A stretch of 64,000 nt of DNA from assembly GCF_000143415.4 (NCBI RefSeq), contig NW_003314280.1:1781549-1845548 (forward strand), given 5' to 3'. The notes under the pieces were generated by a model that was given only the letters and a program-made list of their open reading frames with translations, did not search any database and had not been told where the DNA came from. Made by a program: the position numbers and the translations under genes. The stretch comes from Selaginella moellendorffii. Taxonomy: Eukaryota; Streptophyta; Lycopodiopsida; Selaginellales; Selaginellaceae. This document shows, piece by piece, positions 1 to 12,600 of this stretch. Each line of letters begins with the position of its first letter. The stretch's first letter is position 1.

Positions 1-198
1 GCTAGCGGACAGAACAGGAAAACCCTAATGTCTATGTGGCGAGGTGTGTCGTGTAACAAGATTTACTCTTCCTTTTGATTTTATTGCATTCACTTCTTTT
101 GCCATGCCACACCATCACTACATAGCAATGCATGGGAATTGAATTTCTTTTAACTTAAAGGATGGTGTGAAAGGGCCCTTTAAATCAGTAGCATTAGA

Positions 199-445
199 TT
201 GATCATTCTTGGAGGAACAAAATGACAATAGCCTTTGCAACTAGTGACTTCCTCCCTACGAACCAAGGACAAGTGAAAAAGGTAGCAAGCAAAGTATTGT
301 CTATCCAGACTGACATTGACTATAGCTTTCACTCTAGGCCTAGCAAACTCCAGACCACATATAGCAAAGAACCATTACATGCTCTTCAACATATAATCCA
401 TCTTTCTCCATTTCTTCCTGTGATCTGATGAGGCAAGTAGTGTAA
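199..445 (-). pseudogene. Decayed fragment of the M28B peptidase gene (M28', third exon)
   Basis: This stretch aligns base by base with 3620-3840 of the intact M28 peptidase gene, the third coding exon, in the same orientation, but carries many substitutions and small indels. Words such as 'agcctttgcaactagtgact' and 'agcaaactcc' are shared with the exon. On the minus strand the frame is broken, so this is a relic and not a gene. It lies upstream of the secreted-protein gene and of a glucanase relic, which suggests it is the remnant of an earlier tandem M28-glucanase unit (inference). Confidence 0.8.
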
Positions 446-1352
<907 letters not shown>

Positions 1353-1360
1353 TATATAAA
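1353..1360 (+). promoter_or_regulatory. TATA box of the secreted-protein gene
   Basis: The sequence tatataaa lies 30 bases before the ATG at 1390. If used, it would give a very short 5' leader. Assigned by sequence and position only. Confidence 0.45.
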
Positions 1361-1389
1361 CTCCATAATAAAATTACAATTATAAAGTT

Positions 1390-1851
1390 ATGGAACTCAA
1401 AGTAATCCTATGCAATTCTATCTTGATATTAATGCTCATCCAACAAGCAAAATCTTATTCAGCACCATCACTCCAGGATTGTATTGACACTTTTCACATT
1501 AGAACTAATGTTGGAGATTATTGTAATTGTGCATCATTAGTTTGGATCCAATTTGCTCTAAATAGATTCCAGCCTGGTACCTATTCTTATGTAATTGGCA
1601 CCTTAGGCATCTTTCTAACGATTGGCTGGTTTCATGGAGGCACACGTGCAGACTTCATAGAGGCCATTGAAGATATCTGGGAAATATGTTTAGCTCACAA
1701 TGAAGGTGGAGGAGTGATTGTACTTAGAGATGGATCTTTTATGTTACGGGTAGTGCATGCTCGAGAAGACTTAACAATATTTTCAGAAACTATTAAAGTA
1801 AATAATCCTTTCATAATGGAGTTGCCTGATAAATGTAGGGATCTACCATGA
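1390..1851 (+). CDS. Small secreted Cys-containing protein, family not recognised (copy 1)
   Basis: An intronless ORF of 153 residues. Residues 1-22 form a hydrophobic signal peptide (MELKVILC, then LILMLIQQAKS), so the product is probably secreted. The mature part has cysteines in DCI, in DYCNCAS, in EICLAHN and near the C-terminus (DKC), enough for disulfide bonds, plus a hydrophobic core (GTLGIFLTIGWFHGG) and a glycine turn (NEGGGVIVLRDGSFMLRV). I do not recognise the family; a remote likeness to small secreted fungal-effector or killer-toxin folds is only a thought, and no toxin motif is present. Codon use is far more AT-rich than the flanking M28 and GH17 genes. A second intact copy is at 61973-62425, about three-quarters identical, with an in-frame three-codon indel near the C-terminus. 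Retention of both frames amid decaying neighbours argues that the gene is functional (inference). Confidence 0.7.
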   Translation: MELKVILCNSILILMLIQQAKSYSAPSLQDCIDTFHIRTNVGDYCNCASLVWIQFALNRFQPGTYSYVIGTLGIFLTIGWFHGGTRADFIEAIEDIWEICLAHNEGGGVIVLRDGSFMLRVVHAREDLTIFSETIKVNNPFIMELPDKCRDLP

Positions 1852-1911
1852 TTGTACACATTTGCCTCTAAGCCTTAAATCTAAACATCTCTTTACTTTC
1901 TTCTCAGATTC

Positions 1912-2030
1912 AAAGCTGACGAGCTAGCAACGTACCGTTTGCACGAGAGAGAGGTCGGAGACAGTCTCGTTACCCACAAGAGCGCTGAGACGTGTAGAAA
2001 ACGCATAGAATGTCGGGAAATCGGATATAC
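1912..2030 (-). pseudogene. Decayed glucanase fragments (glu')
   Basis: Positions 1917-1985 match glucanase coding sequence at 6320-6390 (shared words 'accgtttgc', 'gagaggtcggaga', 'tctcgtt'). Positions 1988-2020 match the first intron of the same gene at 6780-6815 (the 18-base word gtagaaaacgcatagaat). The roughly 390 bases between them in the intact gene are missing. This is a rotted copy of the glucanase gene on the same strand, immediately downstream of the secreted-protein gene and adjoining the 3' end of the M28 gene. Confidence 0.75.
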
Positions 2031-2113
2031 ATTCCTTTCTCGTACAAATGGTGTTCTCCTCAATTTATCATTCACAATAACGCACATGCTGACAAGCGGC
2101 TATGGATCTGGAT

Positions 2114-4244
2114 TCACGATCTGGGGAGCAAGAAATCCAGATTTGCTATTGAATATGTCCAAACAGCAAGTGTAGCAGCACAGTGTTGGAGTTGCCTCGG
2201 TGAAAGCTTGTCAACTGTGTCAGATTGGGTATGGTGATACCTTTGCGTAAACACGGACGAGTGAGTAGAGAAGAGCTGGAGATAAAATTAACATACCAAA
2301 AGTATCCACTAGTTCCAAAGTTGACGTCTGGATATGGAGGATTGCTGAAGGTTTTGCACGGATTGTTTGATAAGCTCCCAACCCGTGGGTCCAGAGTCAC
2401 TAGGCTTCCACAAGGAACTCCAGCATCACACTGAAGATATGTATGTCATCTCGGTGACAAGAAAAACAAGACATGGAGATGCTTACCATGGGTGAAATGT
2501 CCGTCCCTATGCTCTGTCCACTGACATTTCCGGATCCAATCCCCGCCAGAAAAGCTTTTCCGATCTAAAGAGGCATTTTACGAAGTTGCAGAAGTTCTTC
2601 TTGAAGCTGTAGTTACTGTACCTGTTCCAGAATGGACCGTGCAGCTGTGGAGCCTTGAAAAGAAATTCCCAATGGAGTGAAAGTTCCTTCGTCAGACTCA
2701 ATGGCTATACTCGTCCTGGTTTCATGATAAGAAGAACAGGAAGAAGAGAGGCTGAGACTTACAACTTCGACTCATGCTTGTGGTTAAGGTAGTATTGCTC
2801 AGCACCTTTTGCACCATTTTCTTCATTCACAAACAGCACTGCTCGAAGCGTACGGTGTGGCCTTAGCTTTAGCTGGTGAATAAGTCGCACCACCTGGAAA
2901 ATGCAAATGGAATGAGCTACAACATCCTCCGTAAAAGAATAAAGAATACCTCCCAAGAAACAAATGCTCCCCCAGCATCATCCATTGCACCATCTGCAAT
3001 GTCCCAACTGTCCATATGGCCTCCAAAGACGACCACCTCGTCCGGTTTTTCTGCACCTTTGATCTCCACGATCAAGTTTCTGGAAGGAACATTGCAAGTT
3101 TCATCAAACGAAACCAATAGAACCGAAAGTGACATACCGCGAAGGCTTGTCAGGTAACATATGAGCCTGCAACGACGCATTTCATATATACACAGAATGA
3201 AGTTTCCAAGACTTTTACCTCCATGTAAAGCTCGATGACAATCTCTTGGCCTCGAGCTTGCATTCTTGCTAGCATTCTAGAGTCTTCCACGGATATCGCA
3301 GCAGATGGTATTCCAGTAGTTCTAGTGGCACCGGTGTGAGGAGTCTATAAGAAAGAGCTATGTTAATTCACAAAATTTCCTCTTAAAGAAATAATCACCT
3401 GTAAACCATACGGTGTCATTGAGTGAACGAGAGCGGCAACAGCACCATACTTTTCGGCCCGTGTCGCTCCTAGTGTCCTGTACTTGACAGTGTTTGAGTA
3501 GCCTTGATCAAAGTTTACATTGTAGACGACGATCTTTCCTGTTCAGATGTGATTTCCTCAAGGATAAAAGAACCGAAAAAAGTGGACTGGTCTTTCAGTT
3601 TACCTTGCACGTCACTGGCTCTTTGATCAAGTTCTTGGAAGGACGAAACGACAATGGCCTTTGCAACCAATGACTTCTTTCCCGGCGTGCCAACGCTCAT
3701 GCCTAGACCGACCATATGAAGCTCCTTCACTCTGGGAGATAAAAGCCTAGCAAACTCCCGGCCACGTACCCAGGAAGGAACCATTACGTACTCTTCAACG
3801 ACAGATAATCCATCCTTCTCCATCTCTTCCTGCGATGAGGGAGGTTCAGCTTAAGCAAGGAAAAAGAAAAAAGAGAGAGAAAGGCTTACTCTTGTCCAAT
3901 CTAGAGCGTTCTCGAGAGCATCGGAGCCACTGAAGCGAGGTCCAAACGTATCAGTCATGCACGCAATCCTCTCGTAAACAATACTAACGCCATCGTGAAA
4001 ATGAGAAAACCTGGCCAAAGAAAAGAAGGCACTCACTCGGAAGAGAATGCCGCATCGATAATGGCATCGGCATCGTCCTTGGCCTGGGGCGGGAGCAATG
4101 GCGTCGCTTCCGATCGCCGTGGTAGCACTTGGGTATGCTGCGAATGGCGCCAACAATCAAGATCAAGAACAAAGAAACGCCAATTGAGCTTACCTGATAA
4201 GCACTCACCAGCACGAGGATGGCGACCAAGAGCCAAAGCGCCAT
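2114..4244 (-). CDS. M28B metallopeptidase, carboxypeptidase Q-like
   Basis: A secreted zinc exopeptidase of the carboxypeptidase Q (plasma glutamate carboxypeptidase) family, expected to release N-terminal amino acids from small peptides. About ten exons are joined by introns of about 50-60 bases. Exon 1 (4194-4244) encodes a signal peptide, MALWLLVAILVLVSAYQ; the next encodes KDDADAIIDAAFSS and then YERIACMTDTFGPRFSGS. The third exon carries VPSWVRGREFARLLSPR. The zinc site follows: GGHMDSWDIADGAMDDAGGA (His-Asp and bridging Asp), then VLFVNEENGAKGAEQYY (catalytic Glu-Glu), SIGTDISPM and WYHHTQSDTVDKL (last His ligand and Asp). The frame runs to a TGA at 2114-2116. Near the C-terminus, about 28 extra residues follow CGSL; these may be real or an unrecognised intron. 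The gene appears intact and is followed upstream by the GH17 gene in the same orientation. Confidence 0.85.
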
Positions 4245-4738
4245 CTCCCCAGGAAGAACTAAACCCTGCCACAGTGAAGGCCTGCAAGGAATAAACAGAA
4301 CCGTGCGCCACTGGATTGGACGGCCCATATTTGCGCGGAAAAATTTGAAGTTTACATCACAGGAAATAAGAAACCTTTACGTTTGGTTATTAGTACGGCA
4401 TTGTCTCCTCCCTGTGTACGAAAGACAACAACAACAACACTAGACAAAGATATCCTTTTCGATCTTCCGTGTATGATGTGTCTGGGCATCGACATCATTC
4501 CGGGACCAGCGAAAGAGCGAGAAAAGAGTATCGATAATTTTTAGATGCCACTGCGCTGTTCACTGTCAGTGGAGACGCGAAACAAGGCAATCGAAAAAGC
4601 CGAGAGAGAAAAAAAGAGAGAAAAGAGCTTCCGCCTTCCACTTACCTCCCGCAATATCGTCGTCAAAGCGCTTTGCGTCGGTGGCTGCTAAAGTACCTCT
4701 AGTGTGGTCTCGTTAGTTGTGGACTCTCCAAAATTTAA
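4245..4738. other. Intergenic: M28 promoter side and glucanase 3' flank
   Basis: No coding frame continues here. It holds the 5' flank of the M28 gene and the 3' untranslated side of the glucanase gene, both minus strand. Nothing else was recognised. Confidence 0.6.
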
Positions 4739-7036
4739 TCATAGCACGGGGTACACGCAAGATCCATAGCCTGTACAACGAACACCAATATATTTAGTAT
4801 CAAAAGCAAACCAACAAGAAACTCGGAAAGATCAAACTGACAGAGAACACTAAAAGAAAACCAAGTAAACGATGACAACTATAGTTAGTATCAAAAGCAA
4901 ACCGACATGAAACTCAGTAAGAACACTAAAAGCAAACCAAGAAAACAGTGTTAATCCTAGTTAGTATCAATAGCAAACCCACAAGAAACTCAGTAAGATC
5001 AAACTGACCGAGAACACAAAAAGAAAACCAAGAAACAATGGGGACTATAGTCATATCAAAAGAGCAAGATCAAACTGAACGAGAACACTAAAAGAAAACC
5101 ACAGACAAACAACAAACTCAGTAAGATCAAACTGACCGAGAACACACCAAGGAAACAATGTCATCTATAGTTAGTATCAAAAGCAAACCGCGAACACTGA
5201 AAAAGAAACCAAAGAAACAATGAAAACGATCGAAACTTACTTGGATCCACGCTGGTCAGCTTGGCAAATCCGTTGAAGGCGCACGTCCCGCCGGACCTCT
5301 TCATCTTTTGCCAGTAGGAGTTGAAAGCGTACGAGGCGTGGAGCCTGACGAGGTTGGGAAGATAGCAGGCCTGTCCGGGCTGGATTGCCGCGCAGTCGGC
5401 CTTTCCCCCTCCGCACGCGTAGTCGATCGCGTCTTGGACGTCGGCGGTGCTCACGTAGTCGGCCTTTGCGACGCACCACTGCCCCTGCCTGGACGAGTTT
5501 CCAGTGGAAAAGTTCCCCGGAATCGCTGCTTGGGGGAGCGCTGGCACCTGGGAGGCGTTTGCCTTTGGAGATGAAAAGTAGGACGACGACGACGTAGCCG
5601 CCGGGGATGAAGGTGCTGCTGCTGCTGCTGACAGAGCCGGATACTTATCCACGGGAGTCTTCCCGGTTAGATCGATGTCGTAGACTTTGCTACCGTTTGG
5701 ATACAACAGCCCCCAGTTTCGCTCTGTCGCGGCACCCGGCTTTTGATCCTCGTTGAACAGAGCAAAGATGTAAGTGTCGATGAGCCTTCCGGGTCGTCTA
5801 GGAGTGCCGTGGTTCTTGTTCTTCCTGTTCTTCCCGAGAATTCGTAGAACCAGCCTCCTGTTGTAATCGGCTGCATTGGCAAGCGAGGCCCCGACGGAGC
5901 CTCTGCTCGGCCACCCGGTCTCACTTATAGAAACCTGGACGCCACCATAGCCGAGCTTGGTCATTGCGACAACCAGCGCGTCCAGCTGCGCGTCCAGGAG
6001 GTTGTCGTAGTGCATGCCGGAGGGATCCTCGGCCTGCGAAGCATTCGAAGACGGCCCTCGAAAGAGCGCGTAGTCGAGCGAGATGGTCTGCTGGTCGTCG
6101 AGCCATGCAAAGTATGGGTAGACGTTGATGAAGAACGGGCTCTGCGTCGTCTCCAAGAACTTGAGCATGGGCTGGATGATGGCGTCGGAGATGTCGTCTC
6201 GAAACACTCCATCGGATGGAGGGAACGAGACCTTCAAGCAGTCGATGGCGAGGGACGTGGTGACTTTGATCTTGCCGTGGCCTAGCCGCTGGAGAGAGGA
6301 ATGCAAATTCTCCATAGCCGGGACGAGCTTGCTCCACACCGTTTGCCTGAGGGAGAGGTCGGAGAGAATCTCGTTGCCAACGATGGCGGTCTCGATCTTG
6401 GTGGCGGGGTACGCTGCGACGTTCTGCTGGACCCATTGATCCGAGAAGTTGGAAGAGGCGGCCATCTGCTCGATCTCCTGGTTGGTCACCATGATCGCCA
6501 CGCGGAGATTCGTGCTCTGGAGCGCCTTGAGGACGTCGGGATTGGCGTCGTAGATCTTGACGCTGCGGATCTTGAGCGACTGGAGGAGCTCCACGACGCG
6601 GGCGGGCGGGGGGAGATTGTCCGCCACTCGGCCATAGTTGATCCCGATGGCGTGCTGCTGCTGGTCGTCGGCGAGGAGCACGGCGAAGACGAAGGACACG
6701 GCTGGAAGGAAGGAATTCCACACATCAGTACCAAGAAAGCTGCTAGAATATCGATGCGATGGGGAGCCAAAGAGAGCTGGAGCGTAGAAAACGCATAGAA
6801 TCTCAAGAAATCCTCGAGCGAGGAACCGATGCTCGAGTGTGGAGGAAGCGAAACACTGAGACAAGGACACAAAAGGGGAGAATGCGAGAAGAAATGCGAA
6901 GACCCCAGCGAAGAACTAGAAAGAACTCTTGCATACCAATGCTGGCGACGAAGAAGAGCACGACCATAGCCACGGCGAGCATGATCGAAAGCCCCGTCCC
7001 TGGCCGCCGCGTCGCCGCCTTCGCGTGCCTCGCCAT
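4739..7036 (-). CDS. GH17 glucan endo-1,3-beta-glucosidase with C-terminal X8 (CBM43) domain
   Basis: A cell-wall or plasmodesmal beta-1,3-glucanase that hydrolyses callose-type glucan. Three exons: 6937-7036, 5241-6701 and 4739-4770. Exon 1 encodes a basic start and hydrophobic segment (MARHAKAATRRPG, then LSIMLAVAMVVLFFVASI) continuing into a second hydrophobic stretch (AVSFVFAVLLA), so the signal region is unusually long and could be a membrane anchor. The GH17 domain begins HAIGINYGRVADNLPPP; the acid catalyst lies in IVGNEI and the nucleophile in SETGWPSRG. After an Ala/Ser/Pro linker comes the X8 domain (QWCVAKADYVSTADVQDAIDYACG, then DCAAIQPGQACYLPN). The last exon is only 32 bases and completes DPSYGSCVYPVL. 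Intron 2 (4771-5240) is 470 bases, long for this locus, and consists of degenerate tandem repeats. No GPI signal was seen. Confidence 0.88.
4786..5225. repeat. Degenerate tandem repeat filling glucanase intron 2
   Basis: About five copies of a unit of roughly 75-120 bases, each containing variants of ttagtatcaaaagcaaacc, gaaactcagtaagatcaaac and gagaacactaaaagaaaacc. Read on the minus (transcribed) strand, each unit carries a pyrimidine-rich run ending in TAG or CAG that looks like a 3' splice site, so the intron appears to have grown by duplication of its own sequence. Confidence 0.8.
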
Positions 7037-7500
7037 TGCTGCCGCAGCGATCCCGACGCCGTCGCCAGATCTTCACGTCCGGATTCTCATCCTCGGCCTC
7101 TCCCCAGAATGTAGGATTAGGGCTCTCTCCCTCCTCCTTCCTCACTTAACCGCCATAGCCAGGGAGCTTGATTGCTTCGCTTCCTCGCCTCCTCCCCCCT
7201 ATACGACAGCGAGAGTAGTATTGTACAAAACCCAGCCCGTGCCAACTCAGCGGCTGCGGCCAATCACAGCAGCAGACACGTGGCGGGAGCTTACAGCTCG
7301 GATCTTTTTCGTCGTCCGTACAGCCTCCGTGTCCACGGATCTCTCTCTCTCTGGCCTCTCTGAGATTCCTCTCGTGGAAATTTTTCGTCTTTGTCAAGGC
7401 GGAGGACCCATTATTGCTGTGTGAACATCAACAATAAAGAGCGCAAAAGCAATAAAATAAAATAAAAGAAAGCGAGACAAATAGATAAAAAAGATTATAA

Positions 7501-7531
<31 letters not shown>

Positions 7532-7660
7532 GTGACGAGACGCGGGAAAAGCTTACGCAAGAAAATGGACAAGCTCGTCGCCGAGAAAGCCTGGAAAACA
7601 AAACGTTCGTTCGGTGCTGGTTGGAAGGAAAATCAATACTGCGAGCGCTACGTACGACCT
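7037..7660. other. Intergenic with (CA)n microsatellite
   Basis: Upstream region of the glucanase gene and 3' flank of the NST1-like gene. A (CA)n tract of about 13 units occupies 7501-7527. No coding frame resembling a known protein was found. Confidence 0.6.
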
Positions 7661-8413
7661 CTAAAAGAATCCAAACCCCTTCCCTGGAGCCGCCGCAAAC
7701 AAGCTATACTCCCCAGCGTTCATGCTCGCCTTATTGATGCCACTGGGCAATCGGTCCATACACTTGATGCTCACCACCACCTCTTCTGCGTTGGCCTCGC
7801 GCGGCGGCGACGATGCGAGCTTCGGAGAGTCGGAGACAAGCGGCGGACAAGCATCGCCACCATTGCTACTGGCACCACCACCACCGCCGCTACTACCACC
7901 ACCACCAGAAGTAGCAGCTCCGCCACCAAAGTGAAACAACGAGAAGGTGTTTGGCGTGAATCTAAACTCCTTCTGGAGCTCCTGGAATGAGAACGTCGCC
8001 GTCTGCATTGGCTCCCCCAGCGATCCCGGCTTCTCCACCTTGAAGCTCTGCTGCTGCTGCTCTTGGATCTCCGGTGCTAGAAGCGGCCTCGTCGCGTCCA
8101 CTGGTATCCACGCCGCCGCCGCGTAGTCCGGTCGAGGACGCGGCGGCGGTTGCGCTTGCATGGAGACCATCTCGGCGGCGGACAGCGATGGCATCCTCAG
8201 GGGAGGATGGAAAATGCGAGGAACCGGAAACCTGGGATAGCCGAACGCTGCCGGTCCTGGAATAAACATCGGCGGTGCTGCTCCTGGAATGAATGGAGTC
8301 CTGGCTTGAGGCCCTCCCCACGGGCCGTGCACCGCAGGAAAGCACGCGAATCCTGGCTGCTGCGACTGCGGCGGAGGATGCCGGTGGATATGGTGGTGAG
8401 TCGGAGGTGGAGG

Positions 8414-8445
<32 letters not shown>

Positions 8446-11400
8446 AGTGAACTGGTAGCATCTCCACCACTGTTGTGTACGTGTGATGGTTCTTCGCCGC
8501 TCCGCCATGAACGAAACCATTCACGTAACCGTTTCGAATGACTTCCGGTGAGCAGACTGGAGGAGGATATGGAGTTCCCAGCGGTGGAGCAGTAGCAGTA
8601 GTAGCGGCGGCGGGAACCGAGCATGCTGCAGCTGGGGTCGGACAAGTTTCCGCTGCACTGGCTACTTCTGCTGCATCCTTCGGCTCCTCCTTCGCTACGT
8701 CGGCTCTGTTTCTCGGGCTTTCTTTCCGGCTATCAGCATCCATAACCTCAGCCGAAGCTCCACTTAAACTGCCATCTCCGATAGCCTCCAGTGGCTTTTC
8801 CAGCTCTGTCCGATCGACTAAAGGTTCCACCTGCATCATCTGGCTGTCCGATGATTTTTCCTCATCCACCCCGCATGACAACGACTCGTTGGCAGGGGCG
8901 GCTTCTCCCTTGGTCACACCACCCACTGGATCCTCTAGAGAACAACAGACATCTCCATTCAGCTGCACGTCATGCTTCACCCCGTTCGCGTTTAAGCCTT
9001 TCGTGACAACTTTCGTGTATGTCATGCCTTCCTTCCTCGACCTTACTGATTCAGGAGAAGTGGGAAGTTTCTGACTGCCTAGATTGGTCGTTGCCGGAAC
9101 CCGGCTCTTAAACACACCAGCCTTTACGTGCAGTTGCCTGGACTCTGGTTTCCTAGTCACCTTTGTAGGAGACTCCTGCATTCTCTTGGCCCAGAATGTG
9201 GTCGTGCATGCGCATTGCTGCGTCTCTTGTCTGGCCATCGGAAACCCGTTACGAGCTTTCAACGGCTCGCTGTCAGTTTGCCGCTCTTGTATGGCCAAAT
9301 CTGAGGAGCCCCTGTGACTAACTCTTTCGAAAGTCATTGATGTCCCTCGTCGAGAATATCTAACTGGAACTGAATCAGCCACCTGCTGTCTCTTGCCATT
9401 TGATCGCCTCTTTGCTGCCTTGGACTGCTCTACAATGAATGCTCCGTTAGCGTCCCTCGAGTTACCAGTGTCCAGAGTGCGTCCGGCAGGAGACTCTCCG
9501 CCGCTTCTCTCAGATTCGTCTGGCACCAGCCGCACTTCTGTCATGTCCGATAAACTACCTTCTTCATTCTGTTTGCTATCAGCTTGAAGTGCAACATTCT
9601 CCTCGGATCTCGTGGAAGACGGTCTTCCACCTTTGCCTTTCTCCTTCTCACGTTCTTTGCACTTGAGCTTCTCTTTCCTTCTCAGCTTCTTTTCCTTCTC
9701 TTTTAGTTTTCTTCTTTCCCTGCGCTCCTCCTCTTCCCTTTTCTCATGCTCTTCCTCTTCCAAAAGCTTATTCTGCGAGGATTTCTGCGTTAAAAAACGG
9801 GAGGAATAATCAGAAGACACATACCTGCTTTTCCAACGTGGCTATCTCTTTGCATGCAACTCGTACTCGGTCTTCTAGTAATCCAAGAGCCAGGCAAACG
9901 AAAATACTATGTGCATTTTGCCGAGCAGTTCCCTCCCGGAACGCTTTCTCAACCTACATAAGCAGAGATGATGACAATATTCAGCTAAAACTACTTTTTT
10001 CTGTAAGCCTGCGCACCTGTTCCTTGAAAATAACCGTTGCTGCGTCTAGAAGAAAATCGCGTGCAAGCTCGGGACTTTTAGCGTGCTTTTGCGAACGAGA
10101 GCCTTCACCATCCAGTTCATTGCCATCTTTGTCGAAACCATCGTCGTCCTTGAATTCAAAACAACGTTTAGTGAGTGACATGATAGACTGAGGCACAATC
10201 CCTACCTCCTCTTCTTCTGTTTCTTCTGCATGCTCGAAAAAGCGTTGTATGCTTTCGCCCTCAGTAATGGAAACAATCCCGTCACCGACAAATAGCCGAC
10301 GATGTACACATAATTCACCCTTCAAAGCATGAGCTTTGACGGTAAAGTCACTACATCTCCCGTCACGTTTCCAAGCTCTGAGAGTGATGAAACAGTCGAA
10401 GATATTTCCTAGATCTAGGCCCTCCACTTCCACTCTGTCCGATAAACCCACATCTTCAAAGCCAAATATGTCGGACTTGCCTTCTGCAGTTCCCAGTGCC
10501 CACTCAAAATGTTGGTATGGAGTGCCAACTTCCCCTGCGATTGATTCATGCCAATCTGCTTGTACTGCATTATCAGATACCTATCAGATAAAACTGAGCG
10601 CATTAGAAACAACCGAACATAAACATAGAAAGATAATACCTCATACTGGAACGTAGTATCCGCAGCACAGAACCATCTTGTGCATCTTGGCTCCTTCCTA
10701 GCTCTCTTCAGCTCCTTCATTTCTTTGAACTCGCGAAGGACATTGCGTCGACAATCCCTACAAAACCTTTTGCTGTCGAATCTGTGAACGAATGTTAAAG
10801 TCGCACTCAAACGAAAAAGGGAAAAAGATGATGTACCTGAACATAAGTCTCTCGATGAAGTCCTCCTCTTTCATCCTCAAAAGGGACCGTCTTGTCTCTT
10901 CACTTAAAGCCGACCAAAAATCCACTAGAGCTTCGCACGAAAGTCTGGTCGTATGAAGAGCACAGGTTTCCTTTATTCCATGGCCTCTGCCCGACGAGTA
11001 AATACCACTACTCTGGCTTATCCAGCCTCGTCCATTCCCCCCACAGGCGTCCGGGTAAAGCAGCTCTCGTTCTCGCTCCCTTCCCCGTGCACTCTCAAAC
11101 ACCTGAGAAGTAGTACTACACACTGTCAGTTTAAACAACTGCAATGCGAGATGTAAAGCAAAAGAAAATCCTAAGAAGAGAGGCAAGTAATCCGGGGGTA
11201 CATTTTGGAGCACCTCGAGTGACGTCCCGTCTAAGAAGCAGTCGAGGACGGTAAGCATGCAGTCCCTTGTTGCTGCTAATCCACCCCAGGGATGAAGGGA
11301 GGGATCTTTCGCATCGTCTTGAAGCGTCCCAATGTAGCCAGCACCCGCATTGCCATTAACTTCGTCCTCTGGGTAGACTTTCCGGCACTTGGAAGTGTTA

Positions 11401-11935
11401 CGTCCAACGGAGAGGTTCTTGCCGTACATAACAATCTGAGAGAATCCTTCCACCAAAAGTCCATGGCACCTGGAGCAGTAGAGATTCTTGCGGACTTGTT
11501 CGAATAGAGTTTGCTTATCGATGCGGAGCAGGTTGCGCCTGGCATCGGCTGGAAGCCCATTCCAAAACTGCAATGAGCAAATCGCAGCGTGTTAAAATCT
11601 CGTTCCAGGTTATGCCTAGCAAACAATAAGCTTCTCTGACACCCCCTGTGGCTGCATGTATAGACACCAAAAAAAAGGCAGTCATGAGGAAAAGCGCTAG
11701 AACAATTCTACATCACCACGACGAAATCCAAAACGAGAGAGGAAAACCAAATGAAAGAAAATTGTAAAACAGCCAGCTATGGACTTACCTTTTGAAGCTG
11801 CGAGTAAGTGACATCTTCAGTGTTGGAGCGAGACCATATAGAGTTTCGTGCGTCGCTGGGCGTGTTGCATAGCGAAGACCCGGAAGAAGACGACGTAAAA
11901 GAGTGATGGACCTTGTTGCGCGATAGACCTGGCAT
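7661..11935 (-). CDS. Conserved plant NST1-like protein with a charged coiled coil
   Basis: Homologous to the long plant proteins beginning MPGL and usually named 'stress response NST1-like'; their biochemical role is not established. The start is the ATG at 11935 (MPGLSRNKVHHSF). About eight exons follow. N-terminal landmarks are RIDKQTLFEQVRKNLYCSRC and GLLVEGFSQIVMYGK, then DPSLHPWGGLAATRD, ELLYPDACGGNGRGWISQ, CALHTTRLSC and RMKEEDFIERLMFRFDSKRF with a Cys-rich piece CRDCRRN and RCTRWFCAADTTFQYEV. A middle part has ITEGESIQRFFEHAEE and KSPELARDFLLDAA. The last large exon (7661-9786 or so) starts with a Glu/Lys/Arg coiled coil and continues as a low-complexity tail with a polyproline run and a conserved C-terminal segment ending GFGFF. 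Cys-X2-Cys pairs suggest metal binding. Confident as a gene, unsure about function. Confidence 0.85.
8404..8443. repeat. GGC trinucleotide run encoding polyproline
   Basis: A tract of GGC/GGT triplets that, on the minus strand, encodes about 13 consecutive prolines in the C-terminal part of the NST1-like protein. Such triplet runs are length-variable. Confidence 0.85.
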
Positions 11936-12600
11936 TTTCACAAAAGCCTGGGATTTTTCCTACTCCTCTCCATTTCTGACGTCTATATCATCAATCGCTG
12001 CGTCCTCCGGCAGATCTCACGACCAACCTAATCACAAAGCAATGCGGCGTCAAAGAAAGAGAAAGGGTTTCCACAACGCAAAACAACAAAAGACCTAATC
12101 CAATCCAACGCCATGCCCGGACCTTCGATCGATCCATCCATCGACCGATCGATTACGATGCGAGGACCGGGGCCGACGGCCGCGAATTGGATCTAACAAC
12201 CAGAAACAGAGCTTCGAGATCAAACCTCATTCCGCGCTGTGCTGCGCCAGATCGCGCCGGATTCCCGATGCTTCGCCGCGCGCGGTCGAGGAGCGATCGC
12301 GCTAGATCTAGACGCCGATTGCCTGAGATCAAGAGAAAACCTAGACGGATCGCTTTGGCGAGGGCAAAGGCAACGCCTCGCCAGACAAAGGGCCCTCTAT
12401 TCCTCGTGTAAGAAAACCGAAGCGAGGGGAAGGCTTAACCGGAATTTACTAACTATGCAGGCGTCCGTGTGTCTCTTTTTGCCCTTGTCAATGAGGCAGC
12501 GGGGTCCGTGGTTCGATTCTAGGCCTTCTCATACTAGAATATTCATAGAATGTACCCGTTTTTACAGATAATGATATTCTGTTTTTAAAGAGTTGGTAGC
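11936..12600. promoter_or_regulatory. Upstream region of the NST1-like gene
   Basis: A GC-richer stretch (to about 12440) then a sharp drop in GC at about 12560, where AT-rich repeat DNA begins. Probably 5' leader and promoter of the minus-strand gene; no individual element can be named. Confidence 0.4.

Noticed and set aside
1390-1851. Assignment of the secreted protein to S1 self-incompatibility, ginkbilobin (DUF26) or KP4 families
   Set aside because: The cysteine pattern and conserved blocks of those families are not present.
5921-6721. Long open frame (266 codons) on the minus strand inside the glucanase
   Set aside because: It is the same strand but another frame of the GC-rich GH17 exon; Arg/Pro-rich translation without domains.
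6301-7424. Plus-strand open frames over the glucanase 5' part
   Set aside because: Antisense shadows of GC-rich coding exons; no protein similarity.
8538-9074. Plus-strand frame of 178 codons in the NST1-like gene
   Set aside because: Antisense of a Ser/Pro-rich low-complexity exon.
12510-12530. tRNA-like T-loop word (ggttcgattct)
   Set aside because: No other tRNA parts surround it; probably chance.
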